A stretch of DNA of 64,000 nt from Mycolicibacterium brumae (GTDB taxonomy: Bacteria; Actinomycetota; Actinomycetes; Mycobacteriales; Mycobacteriaceae), in assembly GCF_025215495.1 (NCBI RefSeq), contig NZ_CP104302.1, positions 3,286,001-3,350,000 of the forward strand, written 5' to 3'. Under the pieces are notes generated by a model. The model was not told where the DNA came from. It saw only the letters and a list, made by a program, of their open reading frames with translations, and searched no databases. Positions 51,256-59,659 of this stretch are shown here, in pieces. Position 1 is the stretch's first letter. Each line of letters starts with the position of its first letter. The translations under genes were made by a program, and so were the position numbers.

Positions 51256-51711
51256 GCTTCTCCTACCTCACTGTTATGCCTGGGTGACCCCAGACGTGGT
51301 GCCTCCGGCGCATTGCGCGCTCGACTGCCGCCGCTGTTTACCTGTCTAAGTGCTCCGGCCCCCCGCGGTCGGGCGTGTCGCCCGCTCGCGCCCGCGAAAA
51401 CCCCTGATAATCGGTGTTCTCCTGGGTGGACCGAAGGCGTCCGTGTGGACGCCGCTCGTATGCCCGGCCAGGCGCGAACCCGGCTCAAGGCAACCCGAAC
51501 AGTATGCCCTAGATCGGCGCGGGCTCCAAATCGCAGGTGGAACGCTCGTGAGCGGCCCGCCCGTCGGCCCGTCCCAGTGTGCCACCTGGGCGTTTGGGGA
51601 TCGCGGGTCGGGCGTCGCGCTCTGCCCCGGTCGCCGTTCTGCGCGGCAGCTGGCGCGGTTCCGCGTGGCTCTATTAAGCGCCGAGCGCGCAGATATATTC
51701 GTTTTCTGGAT
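51256..51711. other. S10-operon leader and promoter region
   Basis: This 456-bp gap between rpsJ and the lipoprotein gene contains the S10 promoter and a long leader of about 240 nt, with a hairpin GGCGTCC-GTGT-GGACGCC at 51436-51453. Beyond the promoter, towards 51711, no gene was seen. Confidence 0.7.
51501..51529 (-). promoter_or_regulatory. Predicted S10-operon promoter
   Basis: On the minus strand TTGGAG and CATACT are exactly 17 bp apart. Transcription would start near 51494, about 240 nt before rpsJ, leaving room for leader-based control. Confidence 0.65.
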
Positions 51712-52146
51712 TCAGCGGAGATCGAATCGCCCAACCACCTCGACCTCCACCGCGAACCGGTCGCATACCCGCGCCGGGTATCCGCCGGTTTTCTGCACCA
51801 GGCCGATCCGGGTGACGCCCGGGGAGACCGCGAGGTAGACATCGGCGTAGCGGCCGGGTTCCCCGCCCTCGAGTGGGCGTGCGCGCGGGGAATAGATGGA
51901 CACCCGCGGGCGCAGGACGTCCCAGTCCGGCCCGTCCTCGTCAGCCCACTGGCACCCGGTGGCCTCATAGTCGCCGGGCAGCATGATCGCCAGGTACTTG
52001 CCGACGGCGACCCGGACGGCGCCGTCACGGTCCAGTTTGGTGACGACCACGTCGGGGTACCGGTACGAGCAGCCGCCGAACAGCCACATCACGACCGCCA
52101 GTAGGACGGCCACGGTCACCATCGTCTTGCGGACCATGCCGAACAA
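51712..52146 (-). CDS. Putative lipoprotein of unknown function
   Basis: This 144-residue protein has a hydrophobic N-terminus (TMVTVAVLLAVVMWLF) followed by a lipobox-like FGGC at Cys26. The exported part (YPDVVVTKLDRDGAVRVAV) is beta-rich, with a second cysteine pair near TGCQW and ARVCD. No family was recognised. It lies upstream of the S10 operon, on the same strand and divergent from the thioesterase-like gene. Confidence 0.6.
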   Translation of the reverse strand: MFGMVRKTMVTVAVLLAVVMWLFGGCSYRYPDVVVTKLDRDGAVRVAVGKYLAIMLPGDYEATGCQWADEDGPDWDVLRPRVSIYSPRARPLEGGEPGRYADVYLAVSPGVTRIGLVQKTGGYPARVCDRFAVEVEVVGRFDLR

Positions 52147-52193
52147 CGCTAGCGGCGCCCGCGCAGGTCCCCGGGCAGCAGTTTCGGCGCTAT

Positions 52194-52209
52194 CTTACTT
52201 TGGAGTAAG
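52194..52209. promoter_or_regulatory. Palindrome over the promoter of the DUF4442 gene
   Basis: CTTACT and AGTAAG flank TTGG. The right arm overlaps the TAAGGT -10 element at 52206, so a TetR- or similar repressor bound here would exclude polymerase. Confidence 0.5.
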
Positions 52210-52211
52210 GT
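52206..52211 (+). promoter_or_regulatory. -10 element of a possibly leaderless promoter
   Basis: TAAGGT lies six nt before ATG 52218. No ribosome-binding site is present. Confidence 0.45.
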
Positions 52212-52217
52212 CGGCAC

Positions 52218-52688
52218 ATGGGTTCCTCTCCTACGTATAAGGCCTGGCAGAAACTGCAGGGCAAGCCGGCCGGCTCCGCGCTGTTCTCCGCGGCGATGAT
52301 GGCCCGAGTCCCCTACTTCGCCTCTGTGATGCCGCGCGTGCAAAAGATGGCGCCGGGTTACTGCGAGGTGACCGCGCCGAAATGGATCGGCGTCTACAAC
52401 CACATCGGCACCTTCCACGCCATCGCGGCCTGCAATCTGGCCGAGGTGTCGATGGGCATGCTGATGGAAGCGACGGTTCCCTCGTCGCACCGCTGGATCC
52501 CCAAGGCGATGAACGTTCAGTACTTGGGCAAGGCCACCACGTCGCTGCGGGCGGTCGCCACTCTCGACATTCCCGACTTCGACGCGATCACCGAAGGGAC
52601 CGACGTCGTGGTGCCGGTGTCCATCACCGACCGCAACGGCGACGAGGTGGTTTCCGCGGAGATCACCACCTGGGTGACACCGGCCTGA
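52218..52688 (+). CDS. DUF4442 hotdog-fold protein (putative thioesterase)
   Basis: This 156-residue protein has the hotdog layout of DUF4442: a central helix GTFHAIAACNLAEVSMGMLM with VYNHIGT before it, and strands MNVQYLGKATTSLRAVATL and PVSITDRNGDEVVSAEI. Such proteins are related to acyl-CoA thioesterases, but a catalytic residue is not certain. The palindrome on the promoter points to regulated expression. Confidence 0.75.
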   Translation: MGSSPTYKAWQKLQGKPAGSALFSAAMMARVPYFASVMPRVQKMAPGYCEVTAPKWIGVYNHIGTFHAIAACNLAEVSMGMLMEATVPSSHRWIPKAMNVQYLGKATTSLRAVATLDIPDFDAITEGTDVVVPVSITDRNGDEVVSAEITTWVTPA

Positions 52689-52883
52689 GGCCATCGTGGC
52701 CGGACGGCAGTACCGACAAGGTTGTTTCATGGAACGCTTTTGTCGTGAGCAGCTCGACCGGACGAACCAGCGCTGTGGACGGCCTGCGGTGGTGCGCATG
52801 CGGCCAAACCCCGACCGGCGTTGGTCATTCAGAATGATCTGTTCGCTACGAAGGGCTCCCTTGTTGGCCTGGCCCAGTGACTG

Positions 52884-53183
52884 ATGGAATCCGTTCTGAC
52901 CGCACGACGCTGGCTGGCCCGGGTGGCCGCCATCGTCGCGCTCACGGCGGCCGTCGCGGCGGGCTGGCTGATCTGGCAGGCGCTCAACAGCTCGCAGTGG
53001 GCCAACGATTTCGAGAACGGCACCCGCGACTACCGGGGCGGAGAGGGTCTCGATGACGTCGGGGTCCTGTTCATGGCGGCAGTGGTCGTCGGATGTCTGG
53101 GAACCGGGCGAGCGGCGGTCGGCTGCCGCATCGTCGCCGGCATCATCGCCGGCGGATTCGCGCTGCTGGCGCTATCGCCTTGA
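52884..53183 (+). CDS. Small hypothetical membrane protein
   Basis: This 99-residue open frame has three hydrophobic segments (about residues 12-32, 58-75 and 80-97) with a polar loop SSQWANDFENGTRDYRGGEG between the first two. No family was recognised. No strong ribosome-binding site lies before ATG 52884, so the start is uncertain. It could be a real small membrane protein or the remains of a longer one. Confidence 0.45.
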   Translation: MESVLTARRWLARVAAIVALTAAVAAGWLIWQALNSSQWANDFENGTRDYRGGEGLDDVGVLFMAAVVVGCLGTGRAAVGCRIVAGIIAGGFALLALSP

Positions 53184-53573
53184 GCATCGGATCAGCTGAG
53201 CCCTCGCGCAGAATAGTGGTCGGCGAGCACCCGGACGCCTGGTGAACTTCACCGCGGCGCCGGTGGAACGCGCGCACGGGAGACTTATCGGAGATGACAC
53301 CGCAGCAAAACCATCGCGGGTCTGGAGCGTCAGTGCGACGGTCGCAGTGGATCTCCCTGCTCGCCTATGCGGGAATCTACCTGTACGCCTACCGCTGAAC
53401 GTCTTTCGTCAAAACGTGTGCGAAATCGGGGTGGCCACTGACGCATTGCCGTTTACCCCCAGCTTTTCGCGCACGTTTTGACGAACATCAGCACCGCCGA
53501 CGGCGGCGACCTCAGCGATGCCACGTTAGGACGCGCCCGGAATCCGAAACGACCGAGCTCAGCGCACGAGGTG
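53184..53573. other. Gap with a possible 34-residue peptide and an inverted repeat
   Basis: This gap has no convincing gene. ATG 53294 to 53398 could encode a 34-residue peptide with a hydrophobic C-terminus (WISLLAYAGIYLYAYR). A long inverted repeat follows at 53405-53485. The 79-residue frame across it is not conserved-looking. Confidence 0.5.
53405..53485. repeat. Inverted repeat with 21-bp arms
   Basis: TTCGTCAAAACGTGTGCGAA begins the left arm (53405-53425). The right arm (53465-53485) is its reverse complement with one mismatch in 21. An inner GGGGT/ACCCC pair extends the stem. No T-run is present outside the arms. Confidence 0.75.
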
Positions 53574-53757
53574 TCAGCTGGAAAGCAGGTTGGCCTGTTG
53601 GTCGGGGCTAAACGCGGCGATGGCAGCGCCGACGATGATCGCGCCGCGGGCCGGGTCGCCATTGGGATCGGCGGTCTTGGACAGCTCCACCGCCGGAACA
53701 CGCGGTCAGGATGGTGGCCGTGGCTGGCAGCGCGAGGAGCAGAATCCGAGTGCGCAT
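53574..53757 (-). pseudogene. Small lipopeptide gene, frameshifted
   Basis: ATG 53757 starts MRTRILLLALPATATILTAC, a signal peptide with lipobox LTAC. The frame then turns into arginine-rich nonsense. In another frame from about 53700 the sequence reads PAVELSKTADPNGDPARGAI and continues to NLLSS and a stop at 53574. A single frameshift near 53695-53705 would join them into a protein of about 60 residues. No family was recognised. Confidence 0.45.
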
Positions 53758-53845
53758 GAGGTCGGTCCGTTCGGTCCTGGTGATATCGCTCGCGGGACGC
53801 CACCGTCTGTGCCGACACCCAGCGCACGCGAATTCTGGCGGGCGT

Positions 53846-53851
53846 TAGCGT
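53846..53851 (+). promoter_or_regulatory. -10 element of a leaderless promoter for the PNPOx gene
   Basis: TAGCGT is exactly seven nt before ATG 53859 and there is no ribosome-binding site. Confidence 0.5.
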
Positions 53852-53858
53852 TACCCAA

Positions 53859-54536
53859 ATGGAGCACACCAGCTGGTCGGACGACGACGGCGGACGGGCC
53901 TTCCTGCGCGCGCTGCCGGTGCTGGCCGGCGAGGCGCCCGAGTTCGACATCGACCAGGCCCCGAGCGACCCGGCCACGCTCTTCGCCCAGTGGCTGCGCC
54001 AAGCCGTCGCCGCTGAAGTGCCCGAACCGCACGCGATGACGCTTTCCACCATTGACGCCCTCGGCTTTCCGCGCGCCCGGGTGCTGATCGTCAAGTCCGT
54101 CGACGCCGACGGCTGGCATTTCGCCGCTGTTTCGGCCAGCCAGAAGGGCGCGGACCTGTCCGCGAACCCCGTCGCGGCGCTGACGTTCCACTGGCCGGCC
54201 GTGGTCCGGCAGGTTCGGGTGGTGGGCGACATCGTCGACGACGGACCCGCCGCGGCGGCCGCCGATTTCCGCGCTCGCCCGCTGGAATCCCGGGCCCAGG
54301 CGCTGACCCTGCGGCAAAGCACCCCGATGGCCGACCCCGGCGAAATGGACACCGAGATCGACAAGGCCCGGCGCAAGCTGGCCGACGATCCGGATCTGAC
54401 ACCCGTGGAGTGGCTGTCCTACTGCGTGCGCCCCGCCGAGGTCGAATTCTGGCAGGGCTACCCGGACCGCCGGCACCTGCGACTGTCCTATCGGCGCGCG
54501 GACGACGGGTGGGACCGAATCCGGCTCTGGCCGTGA
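53859..54536 (+). CDS. pdxH: Pyridoxamine/pyridoxine 5'-phosphate oxidase-family protein
   Basis: This 225-residue flavoprotein has the PNPOx fold (PRARVLIVKSVDADGWHFAA with FMN-binding region) and the C-terminal dimerisation segment VEFWQGYPDRRHLRLSYRR ending RLWP. The last part is diagnostic for true PdxH-type enzymes, which make PLP with oxygen and FMN. Mycobacteria have several related paralogs, so phenazine-type or other roles are possible. Confidence 0.85.
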   Translation: MEHTSWSDDDGGRAFLRALPVLAGEAPEFDIDQAPSDPATLFAQWLRQAVAAEVPEPHAMTLSTIDALGFPRARVLIVKSVDADGWHFAAVSASQKGADLSANPVAALTFHWPAVVRQVRVVGDIVDDGPAAAAADFRARPLESRAQALTLRQSTPMADPGEMDTEIDKARRKLADDPDLTPVEWLSYCVRPAEVEFWQGYPDRRHLRLSYRRADDGWDRIRLWP

Positions 54537-54541
54537 ATTCT

Positions 54542-56128
54542 TCAGCGCGCCAGGGAGTTCCAGAATTCGCAGTGGTGCGCGGTGGCGAACGTCGTCATCG
54601 TCCGGGGACCGTCCGGGCGCAGTGACAGCACCTCACCCGTACGCCATCGCGGCCAGTCCGGTGCGCCGGGAACCGCGGGCGCGCCGTAGCTGGCGAACGC
54701 CGACCAGTAGCGAATCATCTGCTCCGACAACCGAACTTGACTGGCAGTGAGGTCCGGTGCGCCACCGATCTCGAACAGCGAACGCAACTCCAGTGAATGC
54801 GCCGCGCCGACCCGGAACGGCACTCGCTGCAACGACACCGGTGTTGGCGGGTCTGGATCGTCAAACTCATAGGCGTACACCGGAACTCGTCGAGACAGCA
54901 ACGAGGCCATGCGTGCCGTCGGGCAGGAGAAGACCCCGTCGGTGACTGCTTCGGCGAACCGCCCGATGACCTCGTCGCCCGGATGAAGCGGGTACCGATC
55001 GGCAACCGCGGCCGCATCGTCACCGAAGACCGATCTCAGCAGACCGGGATACTCTGCGGCGCTGGGCAATTCGTGCGTCCGCAGATAGGTGATCGCGGTG
55101 AACAGGGTGAACTCGTCGGCGGTGGTTCCGATCATCACCGGAACCCGGGCCGTACCCGGCTCACCCAGCCGGCTCATCGCCGCCGCCGGCAGTTCCGGCG
55201 TGCCATACACCGGTCCGGTGACCCGGTTGTGGGCGTAGCGGACATACCAAGGCGACCCGCGCAGCTCGGCAGCCGGAAGCGCCCGCAAACACCGCGCAAC
55301 GTCAGACCCGTCCGGGCAGCCGACCGATCGGGCGTACTCCCGGCCGACAGCGCGGGCGGACTCCAGGTCCACCTGGTTCTGACACGGCCCGCTGGCCAAG
55401 ATCGCGGCGTGAAACAGTCCGGCCGAGCCCGGGGCCGACAGGTGGTCGCAGACCGCCATCGCGCCCGCCGACTCCCCGGCGATGGTCACCCGGTTCGGAT
55501 CTCCGCCGAACGCGGCGATACTGTCCCGGACCCAGCGCAGCGCCAGCTGCTGGTCGGTGAAGCCGAAGTTGCCGTCCTCCAGCTGCGGATGCGCCAGAAA
55601 CCCAAGTGCCCCAAGGCGATAGTTCACCGTGACAACAACCAGATCGCCGTCGACGGCGAGTCGTCGGGCTTGGTAGAGACTGGCGCTGCCGGAGGCGAAC
55701 CCACCGCCGTGGAACCACACCAGCACGGGCTTCGCGGGCGCGCCGACCGGCGCCCAGACGTTCAGCGTCAGGCAGTCTTCAGCGTCGGAGCCGCCCTCCT
55801 GAACGCAGCGCGGCGACGGCGCGGTCGCATCGCGAAGGCCCGTCCACGGGGCGGCCGGAATCGCGTGCTTCCAGCGCAGCGGGCCCACCGGCGGGGCGGC
55901 GTAGGGGATGCCCTGATACACCGAGTAGCCGGCGCCGGACACGCCGCGCACCGCGCCGGCGGCGGTCTGGCGCAGCGCGAGCGGCTCGGACCAGGCGGCC
56001 GGCGTCATGATCGGGCCGTCGGGAGCGGGTGTCGATGCGACGCCGACGCACCCGGTCACCGCCAGCAGCATCGCCAGCGCGATCGGCCACGCGGCGCGCA
56101 ACCACCAAGCCTTCGTTCGATCCCCCAC
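54542..56128 (-). CDS. Carboxylesterase type B lipoprotein
   Basis: This 528-residue protein starts with a signal and lipobox (LLAVTGC, Cys27), so it is anchored outside the membrane. The alpha/beta-hydrolase signatures are VWFHGGGFASGS (oxyanion hole), GESAGAMAV (serine nucleophile), TTADEFTLF (acidic residue) and GAAHSLEL (histidine). The family hydrolyses carboxylic esters. It ends five nt from the convergent pdxH gene. Confidence 0.92.
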   Translation of the reverse strand: MGDRTKAWWLRAAWPIALAMLLAVTGCVGVASTPAPDGPIMTPAAWSEPLALRQTAAGAVRGVSGAGYSVYQGIPYAAPPVGPLRWKHAIPAAPWTGLRDATAPSPRCVQEGGSDAEDCLTLNVWAPVGAPAKPVLVWFHGGGFASGSASLYQARRLAVDGDLVVVTVNYRLGALGFLAHPQLEDGNFGFTDQQLALRWVRDSIAAFGGDPNRVTIAGESAGAMAVCDHLSAPGSAGLFHAAILASGPCQNQVDLESARAVGREYARSVGCPDGSDVARCLRALPAAELRGSPWYVRYAHNRVTGPVYGTPELPAAAMSRLGEPGTARVPVMIGTTADEFTLFTAITYLRTHELPSAAEYPGLLRSVFGDDAAAVADRYPLHPGDEVIGRFAEAVTDGVFSCPTARMASLLSRRVPVYAYEFDDPDPPTPVSLQRVPFRVGAAHSLELRSLFEIGGAPDLTASQVRLSEQMIRYWSAFASYGAPAVPGAPDWPRWRTGEVLSLRPDGPRTMTTFATAHHCEFWNSLAR

Positions 56129-56211
56129 AGTTTTCGACCCTACGGGACGTCCACGGGCGCCGGCTGCGGCCGATCTGCCCGGACCCCAGTCCTGTTACGC
56201 CCAGGGGTGTT

Positions 56212-57657
56212 TCAGCTGCGCAGCTGTGGCAGCAACGGCTCTATGGTGCGTCCCCGCACCGCCGAGGCCCACAGTCCGGCCCCGTAGGCCATATCGTCGA
56301 GCCGCCTGATCAGCAGGTACGCCAGCGGCCCGATGGGTTTCACCTCGTCGGCCGCCGCGTCTCGATGCGCGAGCCAGTCCGCGACACCGTCGACCACGGC
56401 CGCCAGCAGCACGATGTGACGCCACCGGGGCGCCAACAGCGCCGCAACAGCCGCGACCGGCCAGTAGTGCCGACAGATCGCCGAGGCGAGCTGCAGCACG
56501 GCCTCCCCCAGCCCGCGGGCGGCCACCGCCGCGACGTCGCCAACGGTGGCCTCCGGCACTCGCATCCCCTGCGCCAATCGGCCGCCGGCCATCCCCGCCG
56601 CGAACACCGCCGCGAACGCCCCGAGCCTGGTGCCGATCAGCAGTAGCAGCCACGGCAGTGTCGACCACGCCGAGAGCAGCACCGGGGCCACCTTGCCCGG
56701 ATGGCGTTCGGCCAGCGGTCCCGACGAGAGGCCGGACTGCGCGCGCCGCTTCATCCATTCCAATGGTCGGCTGCCGTAATCGTGGGAGACCAGAGCGATG
56801 GGTTCGTAGCGCAGCCGGGCGCCGACCTCAGTCAACCTCCAGCACAGGTCGATGTCCTCGCCGCACGACATCGACTCGTCGAAACCGGCGACCGAGCGCA
56901 ACGCGTCGACGCGGGCCACGATCGCCGCGCTGGGCACGTGCGACACCGCGCCGTAGGCCACCACCGGGGCCTCCCGCTTACCGAGGTCCAGTGACGACCG
57001 CACGGCCTCGTAGCGCGCCAGCAGGTTCTCCGACCCCGGCATCCCGACAATGCGCGGCGCCACCAGCGCCACCGCCGGATCGCAAAAGTGCCCGAGCAGC
57101 GCTTCCATCCAGCCGCGGCGCGGGGTCACATCGGAGTCCAGGAACGCCACGAAGTCGGTCTGACAGGCCGCCAGCCCGAGGTTGCGCGCGGCGGCGCGGC
57201 CCCGCGGCCGCTCGTTGCGTAGGATCCGCACGTCACAGCTGCTGGCGTCGAAGTCGCTGTCCCGCAATGGATCAACGGATCCGTCGTCGACGACGATGAC
57301 CTTCATGCCGCGCAAGGTGTTGAGCAACCGCACTACCCCGGCGATATTGTCACAGACCGGGATGACGATGGTGACGTCCAGATAGGACGGGCCACTGGCC
57401 GGTCGCGGGTGCGCGACGGTGGCGTCCAAGAGTGTGCGGGCCAGTTCCGCGGACTGCGCGTCGCGGACCTCAAGGCGGCCACCGTCGAGCATGCCGCCGG
57501 CCTCGGGCTGTAAGCGCAGCAGGCGGGCCGGCGACCCACCGAGCAACGCCGTGCCCGCGCCGAGCACCCGAACCCGTCGGTCCACCTGCACCGCGAAACC
57601 GTCGGGAAGCCGCGGCCCCGCCGTGTCGACGGGCCCCCGCTGCCGTGTGTCCCCCAA
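56212..57657 (-). CDS. mftF: Mycofactocin biosynthesis glycosyltransferase MftF
   Basis: This 481-residue GT2-type protein has the MftF N-terminal block ([20 protein letters not shown], then [12 protein letters not shown]), then the glycosyltransferase core ([43 protein letters not shown]). Two to three C-terminal membrane helices follow. In mycobacteria MftF adds a cellulose-like oligoglucan to premycofactocin. mftA-E, which normally precede it, are not here; the next gene upstream is the ferredoxin reductase, 213 bp away. Confidence 0.88.
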   Translation of the reverse strand: MGDTRQRGPVDTAGPRLPDGFAVQVDRRVRVLGAGTALLGGSPARLLRLQPEAGGMLDGGRLEVRDAQSAELARTLLDATVAHPRPASGPSYLDVTIVIPVCDNIAGVVRLLNTLRGMKVIVVDDGSVDPLRDSDFDASSCDVRILRNERPRGRAAARNLGLAACQTDFVAFLDSDVTPRRGWMEALLGHFCDPAVALVAPRIVGMPGSENLLARYEAVRSSLDLGKREAPVVAYGAVSHVPSAAIVARVDALRSVAGFDESMSCGEDIDLCWRLTEVGARLRYEPIALVSHDYGSRPLEWMKRRAQSGLSSGPLAERHPGKVAPVLLSAWSTLPWLLLLIGTRLGAFAAVFAAGMAGGRLAQGMRVPEATVGDVAAVAARGLGEAVLQLASAICRHYWPVAAVAALLAPRWRHIVLLAAVVDGVADWLAHRDAAADEVKPIGPLAYLLIRRLDDMAYGAGLWASAVRGRTIEPLLPQLRS

Positions 57658-57869
57658 GATCTACCCCTCACCCACCGCGGTCCCGCCGACACCGCGCTCG
57701 ATCGGTTTAGAGCGTCCAGTTCCGGCAGCAGCGACCACGAGAGGTGATGTTAGGCGGTATCCACCCGAATATCACCGGTTGATCGCCGTCAATTTGCCCA
57801 AGCCGTTCCTCGCCTGCCGCGCGGGTCACCGGGGTCACGCCAGCCCCGTGAGTCACGACTTTTCTGGAC

Positions 57870-59060
57870 TCAGTCCGGCCCGATCACCTCGGCGATCGGC
57901 ACGCCGGCCGCGATCTTTCCGCGGGCTTTGGTCACCCGGCCCGGTATCCCGGCGCCCACCGCGCCGACCAGAATCCCGTCGCGCTCGTAGTACGCCAGGA
58001 ACGCCCGCCCATCGTCGTCCACCACGTGCACCACGTCGCCGTCCTTCATCGCGCCCAGACTCTGCAGCTTGACGTCATACTGGTCACTCCAAAAGAACGG
58101 CACCACAACAGTTTCCGGAATCTGACCACCGAGGATCGCCGGAACCAGCACGCGCGCCTGCTCGGCCACGTTGCTCCAGTGCTCCGGGCGCGCCAGCACC
58201 CCGTCACGGTCTCGCCAGGCCGCCACGTCGCCGGCCGCCCACACATGCGGCGCGCTGGCGCGCCCGACGTTGTCGCAGATCACGCCGTCGCCGACCTCGA
58301 CGCCCGAACCCTCCAGCCAGTCCGTCGCCGGCGTCGACCCGATGCCCAGCACCACCAGGTCCGCGTCGATCTCGACGCCGTCACCCAGCGTGACAGCCCG
58401 CACCCGGTCCTCGCCGGACACCGCGCGCACTCCGACACCAGTGCGGACGTCGACCCCCTCGGCGCGATGCAACCGGGCGACCAGCGCTCCGATCTGCTCG
58501 CCGAGCACCCCCGCCAGCGGTTGCGCGGCCGGTTCCACCAGAACCACCTCGAGGCCCATCGCGCGCAGGCTGGCGGTCACTTCGCAGCCGATGAATCCGG
58601 CGCCGACGACGACCGCCCGGCGCGCGCCGGCGGCGTCGGCGCTCAGCGCAGCCTTGTCGTCGACGAACCGGAGCACATGCACGCCGGGAAGGTCGAAGCC
58701 GGGAATTCTCCTGGGCCGCAATCCCGTTGCGATGATCAGCTCGTCGTAGCCGAGCTCGGTCCCGTCGGCCAGCCGCACGACACGCGTCGCAGTGTCCAGC
58801 CCGACGGCCGGCGACCCGAGCCGCAGCGTGATGTTCTGGTCGGCGTAGAACTGCGCGGGTTTGAGCGTGGTGTCCACGCTCGGATCGCGCAACGCCTCCT
58901 TCGACAGCGGTGGACGGTCATACGGCAGATGGGGCTCCTCGCCGACGATGGTCAGCGGGCCGTCGTACCCACCGCGACGGAGTTGCTCACTGAGGCGCAC
59001 GGCCGCCAGGCCGGCGCCGACGATCACGATTCCCTGTTTGGCCACGGTCTGTTCATACAC
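57870..59060 (-). CDS. Ferredoxin / rhodocoxin reductase-type FAD oxidoreductase
   Basis: This 396-residue protein has two Rossmann nucleotide sites (VIVGAGLAAVRLSEQL for FAD, AVVVGAGFIGCEVTASL for NAD(P)H) and the FAD motif ASAPHVWAAGDV. It passes electrons from NAD(P)H to a ferredoxin, often for a cytochrome P450. No ferredoxin gene is adjacent. A homologous gene lies next to the mycofactocin locus in M. tuberculosis (Rv0688). Confidence 0.92.
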   Translation of the reverse strand: MYEQTVAKQGIVIVGAGLAAVRLSEQLRRGGYDGPLTIVGEEPHLPYDRPPLSKEALRDPSVDTTLKPAQFYADQNITLRLGSPAVGLDTATRVVRLADGTELGYDELIIATGLRPRRIPGFDLPGVHVLRFVDDKAALSADAAGARRAVVVGAGFIGCEVTASLRAMGLEVVLVEPAAQPLAGVLGEQIGALVARLHRAEGVDVRTGVGVRAVSGEDRVRAVTLGDGVEIDADLVVLGIGSTPATDWLEGSGVEVGDGVICDNVGRASAPHVWAAGDVAAWRDRDGVLARPEHWSNVAEQARVLVPAILGGQIPETVVVPFFWSDQYDVKLQSLGAMKDGDVVHVVDDDGRAFLAYYERDGILVGAVGAGIPGRVTKARGKIAAGVPIAEVIGPD

Positions 59061-59082
59061 GACCGCGGACCGACGTCGGGGT

Positions 59083-59538
59083 TCAGCCGCCGGATCGGGC
59101 CCGGTCGATGAGGTTGGTCAGCACCACGATGGACTCGCTGCGTTCGATGTCCGCGCTGCAGCGGATCCGCTCCAACGCGTTCTCCAGGTGCTGCATGTCC
59201 CGGGCCAGCACGTGCAGGATGGCGTCCGCGGTGCCGGTGACGGTGGCGGCGCTCACCACCTCCGGAATATCGGCCCAGGCGCGCCGCAGCACCTCCGGCG
59301 AGATGGTGCCGTGACAGTACACCTGCACGAAAGCCTCGGTGTGCCAACCCAATGCGCTGCGGTCGACCACGGTGGTGAAACCGCGGATCACCCCGGCGCC
59401 GACCAACCGGTCGACGCGGCGCTTGACCGCCGGGGCGGACAAGTTGACCTTGGCGCCGATCTCGGCGAACGTCGCCCGCGCGTGCTCGGCGAGCTCGGTC
59501 AGAATCAGCTCGTCGGTCCGGTCCAAGTGATGCACCAC
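59083..59538 (-). CDS. Lrp/AsnC-family transcriptional regulator
   Basis: This 151-residue protein starts at GTG 59538 behind GGAGGAGGG. The HTH is in LDRTDELILTELAEHARATF to VKRRVDRLV, and the effector (RAM) domain in VQVYCHGTISPEVLRRAW. It is divergent from the DDAH-rocD pair; an Rv2324 counterpart occupies that same place in M. tuberculosis. It most likely activates them in response to arginine or ornithine. Confidence 0.92.
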   Translation of the reverse strand: MVHHLDRTDELILTELAEHARATFAEIGAKVNLSAPAVKRRVDRLVGAGVIRGFTTVVDRSALGWHTEAFVQVYCHGTISPEVLRRAWADIPEVVSAATVTGTADAILHVLARDMQHLENALERIRCSADIERSESIVVLTNLIDRARSGG

Positions 59539-59587
59539 ACAGCCCTCCTCCTCACACACAATAAAACGCCGTAATGGCGGCCGCAGC

Positions 59588-59616
59588 GCATTGATCAGTG
59601 TGCTAACTCGCAATGC
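59588..59616. promoter_or_regulatory. Inverted repeat GCATTG...CAATGC between regulator and DDAH gene
   Basis: GCATTG and CAATGC are 17 bp apart, within the divergent intergenic region. They could form an Lrp operator. Confidence 0.4.
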
Positions 59617-59646
59617 ATGTCGATTGCTTGCGCCGCGCGCTGAAAA

Positions 59647-59652
59647 TACCAT
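59647..59652 (+). promoter_or_regulatory. -10 element of a leaderless promoter for the DDAH gene
   Basis: TACCAT is exactly seven nt before ATG 59660, with no ribosome-binding site. Confidence 0.55.
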
Positions 59653-59659
59653 TGCGAGC

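Noticed and set aside
53242..53481. 79-residue open frame
   Set aside because: It crosses the inverted repeat, has no ribosome-binding site or recognisable domain, and ends in repeat sequence.
53405..53485. Ordinary intrinsic terminator
   Set aside because: The loop is 39 bp and there is no T-run after either arm.
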